From: UBA7985 sp002711265
GTDB lineage: Bacteria > Pseudomonadota > Alphaproteobacteria > UBA7985
Assembly (NCBI GenBank): GCA_965660945.1
Contig: CBFIBS010000027.1
Location: 1 to 19,541, forward strand
DNA: 19,541 bases
Direction: 5' to 3'
Part shown: one piece after another, positions 6,757-14,282 of the stretch
Layout of the letters: the number at the start of each line of letters is the position of its first letter
Position numbering within the stretch: position 1 is the first letter of the stretch
Translations under genes and position numbers: made by a program
Notes under the pieces: model-generated
Told to the model about the DNA's origin: nothing
Database searches by the model: none
What the model saw: the letters and a program-made list of their open reading frames with translations, nothing else

Positions 6757-8754
6757 TCATTCACCGGACGCGGCTTCGAGCGTGGTCGAGAGTTCCAGCC
6801 AGGCCTCTTCAGCAGCTTCGAGCAGCCTCTCCAGCTCACCCAGCTTTTTCTGCCATGCAGGCACTCTGGCTGACTTGACTGGGTCGCTGTAGACCCCCGG
6901 GTCAGCGAGCAGGGCGCGGCCCTTGTCGATCTCGGCCTGGATCTTTTCCACCCGCCGTTCGGCCTCGGCCACCTGCTTTTTCAGTGGCGCCAGTGCGGCG
7001 CGGGCGTTGGCGGCTGCCTGTCGCGCCTGCCGACGCTGTTCAGCGCTCTGGCTCCCTTCGTTCTGGCTCCCCTCGCTCTGACCCCCTTCGCTCTGGCCCG
7101 CTTGCATGAGTGCGCCGTCGCCTTCACCGTCGTCGCTGACGCTAGCACGCCCGCTTCGTCCGCTACGGTTCCCCCGCTGGGCATGACGGCGCTCGGCCAG
7201 CAGCTCGCGGCGGTAGTCATTCATATCACCCTCGAAGCGCTCGACCTGGCCCCCGCGCACAATCCACAGCCGGTCGGCCGTCAGCTCGACCAGGTGCGGG
7301 TCATGGGTGACCAGGATCACCGCACCCTCGTAACCGTTGATCGCCTGCACCAGCGCCTGACGGCTGTCGACGTCCAGGTGGTTGGTCGGCTCGTCCATCA
7401 GGATGATGTGCGGCGCCTCCCGGCTGATCAGCGCGAAAAGCAGCCGCGCCTTCTCCCCACCCGACAGAGCCCCAATCCGTGTTTCCGCCTTGTCTTCGCC
7501 GAAGCCGAAGCGGCCCAGCTGGGCGCGGACCACCGTTTCCGTCGCCTTGGGCATGAGCGTCTTCAGGGTGTCAAGCGGGGTGCTGTTCACCGACAGCTCG
7601 TCGGTCTGGTGCTGGGCGAAGTAGCCGATTTTGAGCTTGCCCGACTTCTGCACCAGCCCCTCGCGCACCCGCAGCCGTCCGGCGAGCACCTTGAGCAGGG
7701 TCGACTTGCCGTTGCCATTTGCACCGAGCAGGGCGATGCGGTCATCGCTGTCGATGCGCAGATTGACCCGCTTGAGCACCGCGGGGCCTTCTCCGTATCC
7801 GACTTCGCCATTGTCGATGGTCAGCAGCGGCGAAGCCAGCGGGCGGGGCTCGGGGAAATCAAAGGTCACAGTCCATTCGTCGGCGACCGAGGCAATGGGC
7901 TGCATCCGCGCCAGCATCTTCAGCCGCGACTGAGCTTGCCGCGCCTTGGTCGCCTTGTAGCGGAAGCGGTCGACGAAGCGCATGATATGGGCGCGCTGGG
8001 CCTCCTGCTTCTCCTTCTGCCGGACCAGAAGCGCCATGCGCTCGGCGCGGGTTTTTTCGAAAAAGTCGTAGTTGCCCTTGTAAGCGGTCAGCGACTGTGC
8101 CTCGAGATGCAGGATATCGGTGACCACCGAGTTGAGCAGGGCGCGGTCGTGGCTGACGATCAGGATCGTGCCGCGGTAGGCCTTGAGATAGGCCTCCAGC
8201 CACAGCGTGGCCTCCAGATCGAGATGGTTGGTCGGCTCGTCAAGCAGCAGCAGGTCGGGCTGGGTGAACAGCAGCGCGGCCAGCGCCACGCGCATCCGCC
8301 AGCCCCCGGAGAAGGCCGAGCACGGCTGGGCCTGTGCTGCCTCGCTGAAGCCTAGCCCGGCAAGGATCCGCGCCGCACGGGCGGGGGCAGAGGCCGCCGA
8401 GATGTCCTCGAGCCGGGCGTGAATACCGGCGATCTGCTCGGGGGGCAGGTCGGGGCGCTCCAGTGCATCGAGCAGGTCGGCACGCTCGCGGTCGGCGTCC
8501 AGCACGGTATCGATCAGCGACTGCTCGCCCCCGGGGGCGTCCTGCGTGGTCATGCCCATGGACCAGCGGCCGGGGAGCTGGATGTCGCCGGCATCGGGGG
8601 CGATATCACCGCTGATCAGCCTCAGCAGGGTCGATTTACCCGCGCCGTTACGCCCGACCAGCCCGATCCGGTGGTTGGGGTAGAGCGTCGCCGAACAGCC
8701 CGAAAGGATCGGCCGCCCGGCAATGCGGTAGGTCAGGTTCGAAATTGACAGCAT
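6757..8754 (-). CDS. ABC-F family ATP-binding protein (YheS-like)
   Basis: A soluble tandem-ATPase protein with no membrane segments. ABC-F proteins bind the ribosomal E site and relieve stalled or slow translation. The 665 residues contain two complete nucleotide-binding domains. The first has Walker A GRNGAGKST (34-42), signature FSGGW (148-152) and LLLLDEPTNHLD (from 168). The second has Walker A GANGNGKST (344-352), LSGGEK (430-435) and DEPTNHLD (454-461). The inter-domain linker (~230-290) is basic and helical, as expected for the P-site-reaching arm. The C-terminus (~573-660) is a predicted coiled coil preceded by a repetitive GQSEG tract. Layout fits YheS best; Uup is the alternative. 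No Shine-Dalgarno precedes the ATG. It is convergent with holC and divergent from ndk. Confidence 0.87.
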   Translation of the reverse strand: MLSISNLTYRIAGRPILSGCSATLYPNHRIGLVGRNGAGKSTLLRLISGDIAPDAGDIQLPGRWSMGMTTQDAPGGEQSLIDTVLDADRERADLLDALERPDLPPEQIAGIHARLEDISAASAPARAARILAGLGFSEAAQAQPCSAFSGGWRMRVALAALLFTQPDLLLLDEPTNHLDLEATLWLEAYLKAYRGTILIVSHDRALLNSVVTDILHLEAQSLTAYKGNYDFFEKTRAERMALLVRQKEKQEAQRAHIMRFVDRFRYKATKARQAQSRLKMLARMQPIASVADEWTVTFDFPEPRPLASPLLTIDNGEVGYGEGPAVLKRVNLRIDSDDRIALLGANGNGKSTLLKVLAGRLRVREGLVQKSGKLKIGYFAQHQTDELSVNSTPLDTLKTLMPKATETVVRAQLGRFGFGEDKAETRIGALSGGEKARLLFALISREAPHIILMDEPTNHLDVDSRQALVQAINGYEGAVILVTHDPHLVELTADRLWIVRGGQVERFEGDMNDYRRELLAERRHAQRGNRSGRSGRASVSDDGEGDGALMQAGQSEGGQSEGSQNEGSQSAEQRRQARQAAANARAALAPLKKQVAEAERRVEKIQAEIDKGRALLADPGVYSDPVKSARVPAWQKKLGELERLLEAAEEAWLELSTTLEAASGE
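7046..7105 (-). repeat. 15-bp tandem repeat in the ABC-F gene
   Basis: Four tandem 15-base units (7046-7060, 7061-7075, 7076-7090, 7091-7105; unit close to CTCTGGCTCCCTTCG on the + strand) encode the low-complexity GQSEG/SQNEG stretch at about residues 552-571. They lie between the second ATPase domain and the C-terminal coiled coil. Confidence 0.85.
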
Positions 8755-8760
8755 GGCAGT

Positions 8761-8789
8761 GGTTTAGGGGGCGGGGCAGGGCAGGACAA
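8761..8789 (-). promoter_or_regulatory. Candidate promoter of the ABC-F gene
   Basis: On the minus strand TTGTCC (8784-8789) lies 17 bases upstream of TAAACC (8761-8766). Transcription would begin at or within a few bases of the ABC-F ATG at 8754, which has no ribosome binding site. This would give a leaderless mRNA. The -10 box is weak. Confidence 0.3.
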
Positions 8790-8842
8790 GGGTGCCTTTC
8801 CCAATGAAGGCTGGACCTGCCCGCAAAAGCCGCTTACACGGC

Positions 8843-8855
8843 GGTGGAATCCACC
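8843..8855. promoter_or_regulatory. Inverted repeat upstream of ndk
   Basis: GGTGGA (8843-8848) and TCCACC (8850-8855) form a perfect 6-bp dyad around one central base, 34 bp before the ndk start. It could be an operator or a hairpin in the ndk leader. Nothing identifies a binding protein. Confidence 0.3.
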
Positions 8856-8889
8856 CCTTCCACTCCATTTTGTTCAGGGAACCACCACC

Positions 8890-9306
8890 ATGGGACGCAC
8901 TTTTTCCATCATTAAACCCGACGCGACCAAGCGTAACCTCACTGGCGCGATCAATGCGATGATCGAGGGCGCGGGCCTGCGCATCGTCGCGCAGAAGCGC
9001 GTGCACATGACCCAGACCCAGGCCGAGCGCTTTTACGCGGTCCACGCCGAGCGGCCGTTCTTCGGCGAACTGGTCGAGTTCATGATGTCCGAGCCGGTCG
9101 TCGTGCAGGTGCTCGAGGGCGAGAACGCCGTTGCCCGCTACCGCGAAGTCATGGGCGCAACCAACCCAGCCGAAGCTGACGAAGGCACGATCCGCAAGGC
9201 TCACGCCCAGTCGATCGGCGAGAACTCCGTCCACGGCTCGGACTCCGATGAGAACGCGGCGCTGGAAATCGCACAGTGGTTCTCCGAGGCCGAAATCGTC
9301 GGCTAA
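8890..9306 (+). CDS. ndk: Nucleoside diphosphate kinase
   Basis: Transfers the gamma-phosphate from ATP to nucleoside diphosphates through a phospho-histidine, balancing NTP and dNTP pools. The 138 residues are the normal bacterial length. The family N-terminus TFSIIKPDATKRN is intact (Lys9 in IKPD). The active-site signature NSVHGSDS carries the phosphorylated His115. AGGGA lies about nine bases before the ATG. The gene stands alone on the + strand, divergent from the ABC-F gene, and is closed by a strong terminator. Confidence 0.97.
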   Translation: MGRTFSIIKPDATKRNLTGAINAMIEGAGLRIVAQKRVHMTQTQAERFYAVHAERPFFGELVEFMMSEPVVVQVLEGENAVARYREVMGATNPAEADEGTIRKAHAQSIGENSVHGSDSDENAALEIAQWFSEAEIVG

Positions 9307-9340
9307 GCCGCGCGCCGACGCGCACGAATACCAAAAGAAA

Positions 9341-9379
9341 AACGGCGCTGGGGCCTGCTGCCCCAGCGCCGTTCTTTTT
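9341..9379. terminator. Bidirectional intrinsic terminator of ndk and the small membrane-protein gene
   Basis: A perfect 14-bp stem, AACGGCGCTGGGGC (9341-9354) with its complement at 9360-9373, encloses a CTGCT loop. CTTTTT follows on the + strand. On the minus strand the stem is followed by TTTCTTTT. It therefore serves both ndk and the convergent minus-strand gene at 9407-9685. Confidence 0.95.
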
Positions 9380-9406
9380 GTCGGATGGTGCCTTACCGGC
9401 GTCGGC

Positions 9407-9685
9407 TCAGAGGAAGCCCAGCAGCCAGGCGCCGAGTTTCCACAGCAGACCAAAAATACCGAAGCCGATGCTCAGCAAAACGGCCGTGCTGACCGACCCG
9501 CCCATGGACACAAAGGCAATGGCCATGACGACGGTGGTCAGGATAATCAGCGGCATCGGCACCCCGAACAGGGCGGCGAGCAGCAGAATGATCATCCCGC
9601 ACAGCAGCGCCAGCACGCGCGAATTGGCCATCATGCCGGAAAAGGTGGTTTTCTGAGCCTCGGGGGCGAGATCGTGGTCAGACAT
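9407..9685 (-). CDS. Small integral membrane protein, unknown function
   Basis: The 92-residue protein has a short polar N-terminus (to about residue 22). Three hydrophobic stretches, about 24-41, 44-60 and 66-90, probably form two or three membrane helices. I recognise no motif or family. GAGGAT lies 11 bases before the ATG. The gene ends just before the bidirectional terminator it shares with ndk, which supports it being real. The 307 bp between its start and the DUF2066 gene hold a candidate promoter for the latter and nothing else I can name. Confidence 0.7.
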   Translation of the reverse strand: MSDHDLAPEAQKTTFSGMMANSRVLALLCGMIILLLAALFGVPMPLIILTTVVMAIAFVSMGGSVSTAVLLSIGFGIFGLLWKLGAWLLGFL

Positions 9686-9882
9686 GTCGGTTCGGATCCT
9701 CGGAACATATCGCGGTTAAAGGTTTGGCCCCTTAAATAACCGGGCTTGAGGACCGGAGCAACACTGCTTGCTGCAAGGGTCGCGCGCAGTCTTGCATTCT
9801 TCCCGTTTCTGGCCGTTTCCGCCCCCGCACCGTATCCCAACTTTCCCCGGACTGCCCCCTGATCAGGGCAAGCGGCGCGGTT

Positions 9883-9911
9883 TTGACAAGCCAAGGCGCG
9901 CGGGATGCTTT
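9883..9911 (+). promoter_or_regulatory. Candidate promoter of the DUF2066-hda operon
   Basis: A perfect -35 hexamer TTGACA (9883-9888) is followed after 17 bases by TGCTTT (9906-9911), a poor -10. Transcription would start near 9918, upstream of every plausible start codon of the DUF2066 gene. Confidence 0.45.
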
Positions 9912-9992
9912 AGGACTGCCACGATGGCGCCATGAATGGCGTTCAGGACCAGCTTGAGCGGTGCCCGGCAACGGGCCTGGGACGAGAAAGGG

Positions 9993-11252
9993 ATGATCGA
10001 GGTGATGGCGCCCGGACACTGGGTTTTGCGGGAACAGTCGACGCCGGCGACCATTTGGGCGCTCGGTCGCCGGGTTCTGTGGCTTGCCGTCATTCTCGTT
10101 GTGCTGTTCGCCGCCATGGCTGACCGCGCGTGGGCGCAGACCCCGTCGCTCTGGCAGGGTTACACCGTCGAGAACATCGAGACCAAGGCGGTCGCCGGCA
10201 CCGGCGCCGAAGCCCAGGAGCAGGCCTTCCGCAACGCCCGCGTCGCAGGCCTGCGCGAGGTTGCCTCCCGCCTTGTCTGCCCGGAAAATCAAGCCCAGCT
10301 GCGCATCCCCGCCGACAGCCAGCTCGAAGCCATGGTGCAGTCGACAGAGCTGACCGATCAGAAAATCATCGGCAGCAGCTATTCGGGGCTGCTCAACATC
10401 GCCTTCGACCCCGGCGCCGTCGGCGCTTATCTGTCCGGGCAGCGCGTGCCCCACGCCACCGGACCGGCCCCGCGCCAGCTGGCGATTCCGATCCTGCGTG
10501 AAGAGGGCAGCCCAGCCCTGACCTTCGACGACAACCCCTGGCTGCGGATCTGGTCCAGAGGCCCGGACCCAACCCTGCTGCAGACCTACGACCTAATGCG
10601 CGGAGACGAGCAGGATCGGGCGATATTCGACCCCGAGGTGCCCTCCCGCTCCGCCGTGCTCAGCCTGATGGAAAAGTACGATTTCGCGGCGGCGCTGGTG
10701 ATCCAGGCCCAGCTGACCCCGCCGCTGGACGAGGAAGCGCCCGCGAGCCTCTACGTCGAAGCCATCCGCATCGGTGACGGTCCGGGCGAAGTCCGGCTAG
10801 AGGCCAACCTGGTCGCCGAAACCGACGAGAGCATCGACAGCCTACTGCGCCGGGGGGCCTTTGCAATTCAGGAGCAGGCTTCGGCCGCCTACTGCCGCAC
10901 CTTCACCGCGGCCCCGGTCGCCCTGCCGACCACCATCCAGATCGTGGTTATCGGCATGGACTACAACGGCTGGCTGCAAGCTGAAGCCTTGCTCTCTGCC
11001 CGCCAGGAGATCCGGGGACTGACCTTCATGGGCCAGCGCGAGGGCGCCTTCGACGTCTCGGTCGAGTTCGTCGGCGGTCTTCTGGACCTGCAGCAGGTGT
11101 TCCGGTCGGTGCGCCTGCGGTTCGAGGCCTATACCGCGCAGGCGGTGGTGCAGGACGCCATGCAGGTCTATTTCTTCGCCCAACCGGACGTTCAGCCGCC
11201 GCCAACCAATGTCCGCATACTCCCGCTCAATGACATTCAACTGTCGAACTGA
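9993..11252 (+). CDS. DUF2066 domain protein, exported
   Basis: The family has no established biochemical function. It is found mainly in alphaproteobacteria near purM/hda-type genes. From the ATG at 9993 the protein is 419 residues. A long N-terminus leads into a hydrophobic core (about residues 28-43), and AWAQ (about 46-49) is a plausible signal peptidase site, so it is likely periplasmic. The mature part begins with the DUF2066-like sequence YTVENIETKAVAGTGAEAQEQA and later has NPWLRIWSR. The start is uncertain: an in-frame ATG at 9936 lacks a ribosome site, and ATG 10005 is also possible. I chose 9993 because purine-rich GGGACGAGAAAGGG precedes it. hda begins 12 bp after the stop. Confidence 0.75.
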   Translation: MIEVMAPGHWVLREQSTPATIWALGRRVLWLAVILVVLFAAMADRAWAQTPSLWQGYTVENIETKAVAGTGAEAQEQAFRNARVAGLREVASRLVCPENQAQLRIPADSQLEAMVQSTELTDQKIIGSSYSGLLNIAFDPGAVGAYLSGQRVPHATGPAPRQLAIPILREEGSPALTFDDNPWLRIWSRGPDPTLLQTYDLMRGDEQDRAIFDPEVPSRSAVLSLMEKYDFAAALVIQAQLTPPLDEEAPASLYVEAIRIGDGPGEVRLEANLVAETDESIDSLLRRGAFAIQEQASAAYCRTFTAAPVALPTTIQIVVIGMDYNGWLQAEALLSARQEIRGLTFMGQREGAFDVSVEFVGGLLDLQQVFRSVRLRFEAYTAQAVVQDAMQVYFFAQPDVQPPPTNVRILPLNDIQLSN

Positions 11253-11264
11253 TAGCCTTGGACG

Positions 11265-11957
11265 ATGAGTGACAGGGACAGCCATGGTCAGGCTGTGCTG
11301 GGCTTCGACCTCGACCCGGCACCGGCGTTTTCGCGGGAGGCGTTTGCCGTCTCACCGGCCAACCGTCGCGCCTATTCCCTGCTTGACGCCTGGCCGGACT
11401 GGCCCGCGCCCTTTCTCAACCTCGTCGGCCCCGATGGCGCCGGCAAATCGCACCTCGCCCGCATCTGGGCGGAGAAGGCCGGGGCCTACTTCGTTGATCT
11501 GGGCAGCCTCGACCGCATCGGCCCGGGACAGTGCGCCGTCGTCGACGATGTCGACGCGCCGACCGAGGCGCAGCAGAACGCGCTGTTCCACCTCTACAAC
11601 CGGCTGATGGCCGGCGGCGGGCTGCTGCTAGTCAGCCGCCAGCCGCTGAGCCGACTTGCCACCACCACCGCCGATCTGGCCTCGCGCCTGCGCGCGGTGC
11701 CCGTGGTGGAAATTGCTGCACCCGACGACGCCCTGCTCGAAGCCGTGCTGCGCAAGCGCTTTGATGACCGCCAACTCGGCGTCGAGCAGCCGGTGATCGA
11801 CTATATGGTCAGCCGGATGGACCGGTCTTTCGCTGCGCTGGAAGCGGCGGTGCAGCGCCTCGATGAGCTGGCACTGTCACGCAAGCGCGCAGTGACGGTG
11901 CCGCTGGCCCGTGAAGTGCTGGCGCAGACTAGCGGTCAGTTCAGCCTCGAACTCTGA
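11265..11957 (+). CDS. hda: Hda/DnaA-like replication regulator
   Basis: Hda-type proteins bind the DNA-loaded sliding clamp and promote hydrolysis of DnaA-bound ATP, limiting re-initiation. The 230 residues show an N-terminal QAVLGF (residues 9-14), matching a QxxLxF clamp-binding motif. A DnaA-like AAA+ core follows, with Walker A GPDGAGKSH (55-63) and Walker B-like VVDDVD (92-97). The LLLVSRQPLSRLATTTADLASRL block is typical of Hda. There is no DNA-binding domain IV, so this is not DnaA. In Caulobacter the orthologue is HdaA. It is 12 bp behind the DUF2066 gene and probably co-transcribed with it. Confidence 0.9.
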   Translation: MSDRDSHGQAVLGFDLDPAPAFSREAFAVSPANRRAYSLLDAWPDWPAPFLNLVGPDGAGKSHLARIWAEKAGAYFVDLGSLDRIGPGQCAVVDDVDAPTEAQQNALFHLYNRLMAGGGLLLVSRQPLSRLATTTADLASRLRAVPVVEIAAPDDALLEAVLRKRFDDRQLGVEQPVIDYMVSRMDRSFAALEAAVQRLDELALSRKRAVTVPLAREVLAQTSGQFSLEL

Positions 11958-11994
11958 GGGGACGGGAGCAGGCAGTGTCTGAGCCGTAGATCGG

Positions 11995-12087
11995 TCACAC
12001 TCGGCGGCGCAGCCAGACCACCTTTCCTACCATACCCAGATAGCGGACGCTAATCCCCTCGACCGGCGGGTAGAGCGCGGAATTATC
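11995..12087 (-). pseudogene. Relic of an S24/LexA-type peptidase C-terminus
   Basis: Directly behind the NDUFS4-like gene, the minus strand reads DNSALYPPVEGISVRYLG and then MVGKVVWLRRRV to a stop at 11995-11997. This resembles the C-terminal end of S24-family repressor peptidases, which typically has an 'NPxYxP… GxVVWxxR' pattern. Only about 30 codons remain. The frame continues into the NDUFS4-like coding region without recognisable homology, and no start codon or ribosome site exists. I read it as the last fragment of a phage-type or LexA-like repressor gene lost by deletion. The match is from memory and needs a profile search. Confidence 0.4.
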
Positions 12088-12106
12088 GGCGCGGTGATGG
12101 TCTCGA

Positions 12107-12412
12107 TCAGTGTGTCCAGCGCAGCAGGCGGTCGTTCGCAAAGTTGTCCGCGTAGGCCTTGGGTCGGATCTTGCGCGTCTTGGGTTCTTCGATCTGGTAC
12201 ACTAGGCCTTTGGCTTGCGCGTACTCGATCGCCTCTTCCTTTGAGCCGAACCACAGCTTGAGCTGCTGCCGGGTATCATCAGAGGAAGTCCAGCCCATCA
12301 GCGGCTCTACCGTCCGGCGCGAAGTCGGATCAAACTCCATCAGCCACTTCTTCGCATTGCTGCGGCCAGACTGCATGGCGGATTTCGGTGGCTGGGAGAT
12401 GGTGACTTGCAT
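12107..12412 (-). CDS. NADH dehydrogenase accessory subunit, NDUFS4-like
   Basis: Homologue of the mitochondrial complex I accessory subunit NDUFS4 (ETC complex I conserved region), present in alphaproteobacteria but not in E. coli complex I. It would sit on the peripheral arm near the NADH-oxidising module. The 101 residues include the signatures AMQSGRSNAKKW, DPLMGWTSS-like EPLMGWTSSDDTRQQ, KEEAIEYA and the ending RKAYADNFA-like KAYADNFANDRLLRWTH. I start at the ATG at 12412, not an upstream ATG at 12499, because the family begins just before this block. The longer form would also run through the tRNA-Pro 3' end. It lies 72 bp downstream of tRNA-Pro on the same strand. Confidence 0.9.
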   Translation of the reverse strand: MQVTISQPPKSAMQSGRSNAKKWLMEFDPTSRRTVEPLMGWTSSDDTRQQLKLWFGSKEEAIEYAQAKGLVYQIEEPKTRKIRPKAYADNFANDRLLRWTH

Positions 12413-12484
12413 TGCGTGTCTCGGTGCTAATCGACCCATGGGATCCGGCGGCAAACGGAACTCGCCGAATTCTTTTTGTGAAGA

Positions 12485-12561
12485 TGGTCGGGGCAGCAAG
12501 ATTCGAACTTGCGACCCCCTGTACCCAAAACAGGTGCGCTACCAGGCTGCGCCATGCCCCG
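12485..12561 (-). tRNA. tRNA-Pro (anticodon TGG)
   Basis: Full cloverleaf on the minus strand. The acceptor CGGGGCA/TGCCCCG pairs perfectly, the D arm is GCGC…GCGC with AGCCTGGTA loop, and the anticodon stem is CCTGT/ACAGG with loop TTTGGGT. The T arm is GCAAG-TTCGAAT-CTTGC. Anticodon TGG reads proline CCA (and other CCN by wobble). CCA is encoded at the 3' end (12485-12487). Confidence 0.98.
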
Positions 12562-12596
12562 ACCGCTCTCAGGCGCTGGGGCCTGAAAGTGACGGG

Positions 12597-12625
12597 ATAA
12601 TATTGATCGGCGGGGTCGCGTGCAA
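12597..12625 (-). promoter_or_regulatory. Promoter of tRNA-Pro
   Basis: On the minus strand TTGCAC (12620-12625), a 17-base spacer and TATTAT (12597-12602) form a good sigma-70 promoter. The TATTAT box ends 35 bases before the tRNA. The short leader carries a CAGGC/GCCTG dyad that may mark processing. Confidence 0.7.
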
Positions 12626-12717
12626 GAGGCTTAGAACGGCCATTTTCTAGACCCTGCTCCGCTCCCACCGGGGCGCCGGATTTTGAACACCGACTGCCCG
12701 AGCCATGCCCGATTGTC

Positions 12718-13632
12718 TCAGCCTGCTGTGCTGTCGCTGAGAATACTGTACCAGTCTGCGATAGCCTCGGCGCACCAGTCACCCTGATCGACGGGCAGCA
12801 TATGTCCACTGCGGCCGTGTTTGCGCACGCTCAGGCGCGGGGCCAGACGTTCTAGCCAGCGCAAGCGCCGGTCGGTCACTGTGCTGCCCTCACCCCCGCC
12901 GCGCAGCACCAGTACGGGCATGGGCAGGCGCTTGGCCGGCCACAGACCGGCGGGCAGGGTGGAGAAGTTCATCGCCTCGATCTCCGGGTGGAGCTTGAGT
13001 TCCAGCCCCGGCTGGCCATCGCGGCGCTTGCGCAGCACGGAATGGCTGTAGTCGTGGATCGCCTGTACGGGCCAGCTCTTCAGCGCCTTGCGGCCCCGAA
13101 AGTAGTCGATTGCCTGTTCATAGCTGTCAAAATACTGCCGCCGCTCCCGCGCCTGCGGGATCAGACGGTTGCCCCGCGCCTCGATGTTGAGCACGCGGGC
13201 AAGCGAAAGCCCAAGCATGAACAGCGGCGGGAAAAACACCGGCTCCAGCAGCACCAGCCCGCGCACGTCCTCAGGGCGTTCCATCGCCGCGAACATCGAG
13301 CACAGCGCGCCCATGGAGTGCCCCATCAGGATCGCCGGGCCATTGCGGTTCAGCACGTCCTCGACATTGCCGCGGTAAACCTGCCAGTTGCGCAGCTGGG
13401 TGAGGCTCGGAATATCGTCGCTGCGGCCGTGCCCCTGCAGGTCGAAAGCTCTTACCGGCAGGTCTGGCCCGAGCCGGGACAGCAGGCCGTTGTAAGTCAG
13501 GGCGGAAAAACCGTTACCGTGGAAGAACAGCGCAGGCGCAGGGGGTTCTGCGACCGCCTCCGCTGCCGCCGGCAGCCCATAGCAATAGGACTGGAGCGAA
13601 CCCCAGCGCGCCTCCGTCGGGGATTGGGTCAT
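12718..13632 (-). CDS. Alpha/beta hydrolase
   Basis: A cytoplasmic alpha/beta-hydrolase-fold protein of 304 residues without a signal peptide. The oxyanion-hole segment FFHGNGFS lies near residue 36-43. The nucleophile elbow GHSMG (104-108) carries Ser106. A C-terminal His277 in RSGHMLP completes the likely triad, with an acidic residue around 254 as a candidate third member. AFDLQGHGRSDD is the usual strand-turn motif of lipase/esterase-like members. Substrate cannot be predicted. Its ATG overlaps the stop of the upstream FMN reductase gene by four bases, so the two are translationally coupled and perhaps act on one compound. Confidence 0.85.
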   Translation of the reverse strand: MTQSPTEARWGSLQSYCYGLPAAAEAVAEPPAPALFFHGNGFSALTYNGLLSRLGPDLPVRAFDLQGHGRSDDIPSLTQLRNWQVYRGNVEDVLNRNGPAILMGHSMGALCSMFAAMERPEDVRGLVLLEPVFFPPLFMLGLSLARVLNIEARGNRLIPQARERRQYFDSYEQAIDYFRGRKALKSWPVQAIHDYSHSVLRKRRDGQPGLELKLHPEIEAMNFSTLPAGLWPAKRLPMPVLVLRGGGEGSTVTDRRLRWLERLAPRLSVRKHGRSGHMLPVDQGDWCAEAIADWYSILSDSTAG

Positions 13633-14195
13633 TGGCTGAGTTCGACGAGGCGTTCGGCGACCGCTTCAACTTCACCGGCCATGAATTCGTTGGTGACCTT
13701 GCCGTCAGCCGTGTTCTCACGCGCGCCGGAGAAGGCGAACTCCTTGCCCGAAATATGCATACCCAAGTGACCCAGCACCATGCGCAGGCACTGCAACCCC
13801 TTGATCCCGCCCAGCCGGCCGGTCGAGGCCGACAGCAGCCCTACGGGTTTATGGCGGAAGGGCGTTCCCGGTACTTCGTCAGAAGAGCGCGACACCCAGT
13901 CGATGAAGTTCTTGAGAATGCCAGTCGGCCCGCCGTTGTATTCGGGCGAAGCCATGATGTAGCCGTCGGCCTCGACGCACAGGCGTCGGATATCATTTAG
14001 CGCTCTGGGGCGACCGTCGCGGTCTTCGAGATCCTCGCAGAAATTGGGGAAGGTATCACCCTTCATTTCGATCTTGGTAACCCTTGCGCCAAGCGACTTC
14101 GCGTGGGCGAGAGCGTGGTTCAGAACGACATGGTTGAAGGACCCTTCGCGGGCTGAACCACAAACACCGACGATCAGTGGGGAAGACTTTGTCAT
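13629..14195 (-). CDS. NADPH-dependent FMN reductase family protein
   Basis: A flavodoxin-fold oxidoreductase of 188 residues, resembling azoreductase/chromate-reductase-like NAD(P)H:FMN or quinone reductases. The FMN phosphate loop is CGSAREGSFN (12-21). The isoalloxazine-binding segment is SPEYNGGP (83-90), followed by LKNFIDWVSR. Length is typical. A weak AGGT precedes the ATG. Its TGA overlaps the ATG of the alpha/beta hydrolase. It lies 87 bp behind hspQ on the same strand with no clear terminator between. It may supply reduced flavin or detoxify quinones; the acceptor is unknown. Confidence 0.88.
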   Translation of the reverse strand: MTKSSPLIVGVCGSAREGSFNHVVLNHALAHAKSLGARVTKIEMKGDTFPNFCEDLEDRDGRPRALNDIRRLCVEADGYIMASPEYNGGPTGILKNFIDWVSRSSDEVPGTPFRHKPVGLLSASTGRLGGIKGLQCLRMVLGHLGMHISGKEFAFSGARENTADGKVTNEFMAGEVEAVAERLVELSQ

Positions 14196-14282
14196 CAGAA
14201 CGGACCTAGAGTTACGCTTGCGCCTGTTGAAGTAGTGCGGCCAACAGCCTGAGGAAAGCGCAATTTACGTTTCCCTGGTGGC

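Noticed and set aside
7102..8355. 417-codon plus-strand frame opposite the ABC-F gene
   Set aside because: The minus strand encodes two intact ATPase domains here; the opposite frame has no recognisable domain.
12413..12499. 29-codon N-terminal extension of the NDUFS4-like gene to the ATG at 12499
   Set aside because: It would run into the encoded tRNA-Pro 3' end, and the family begins at the internal Met.
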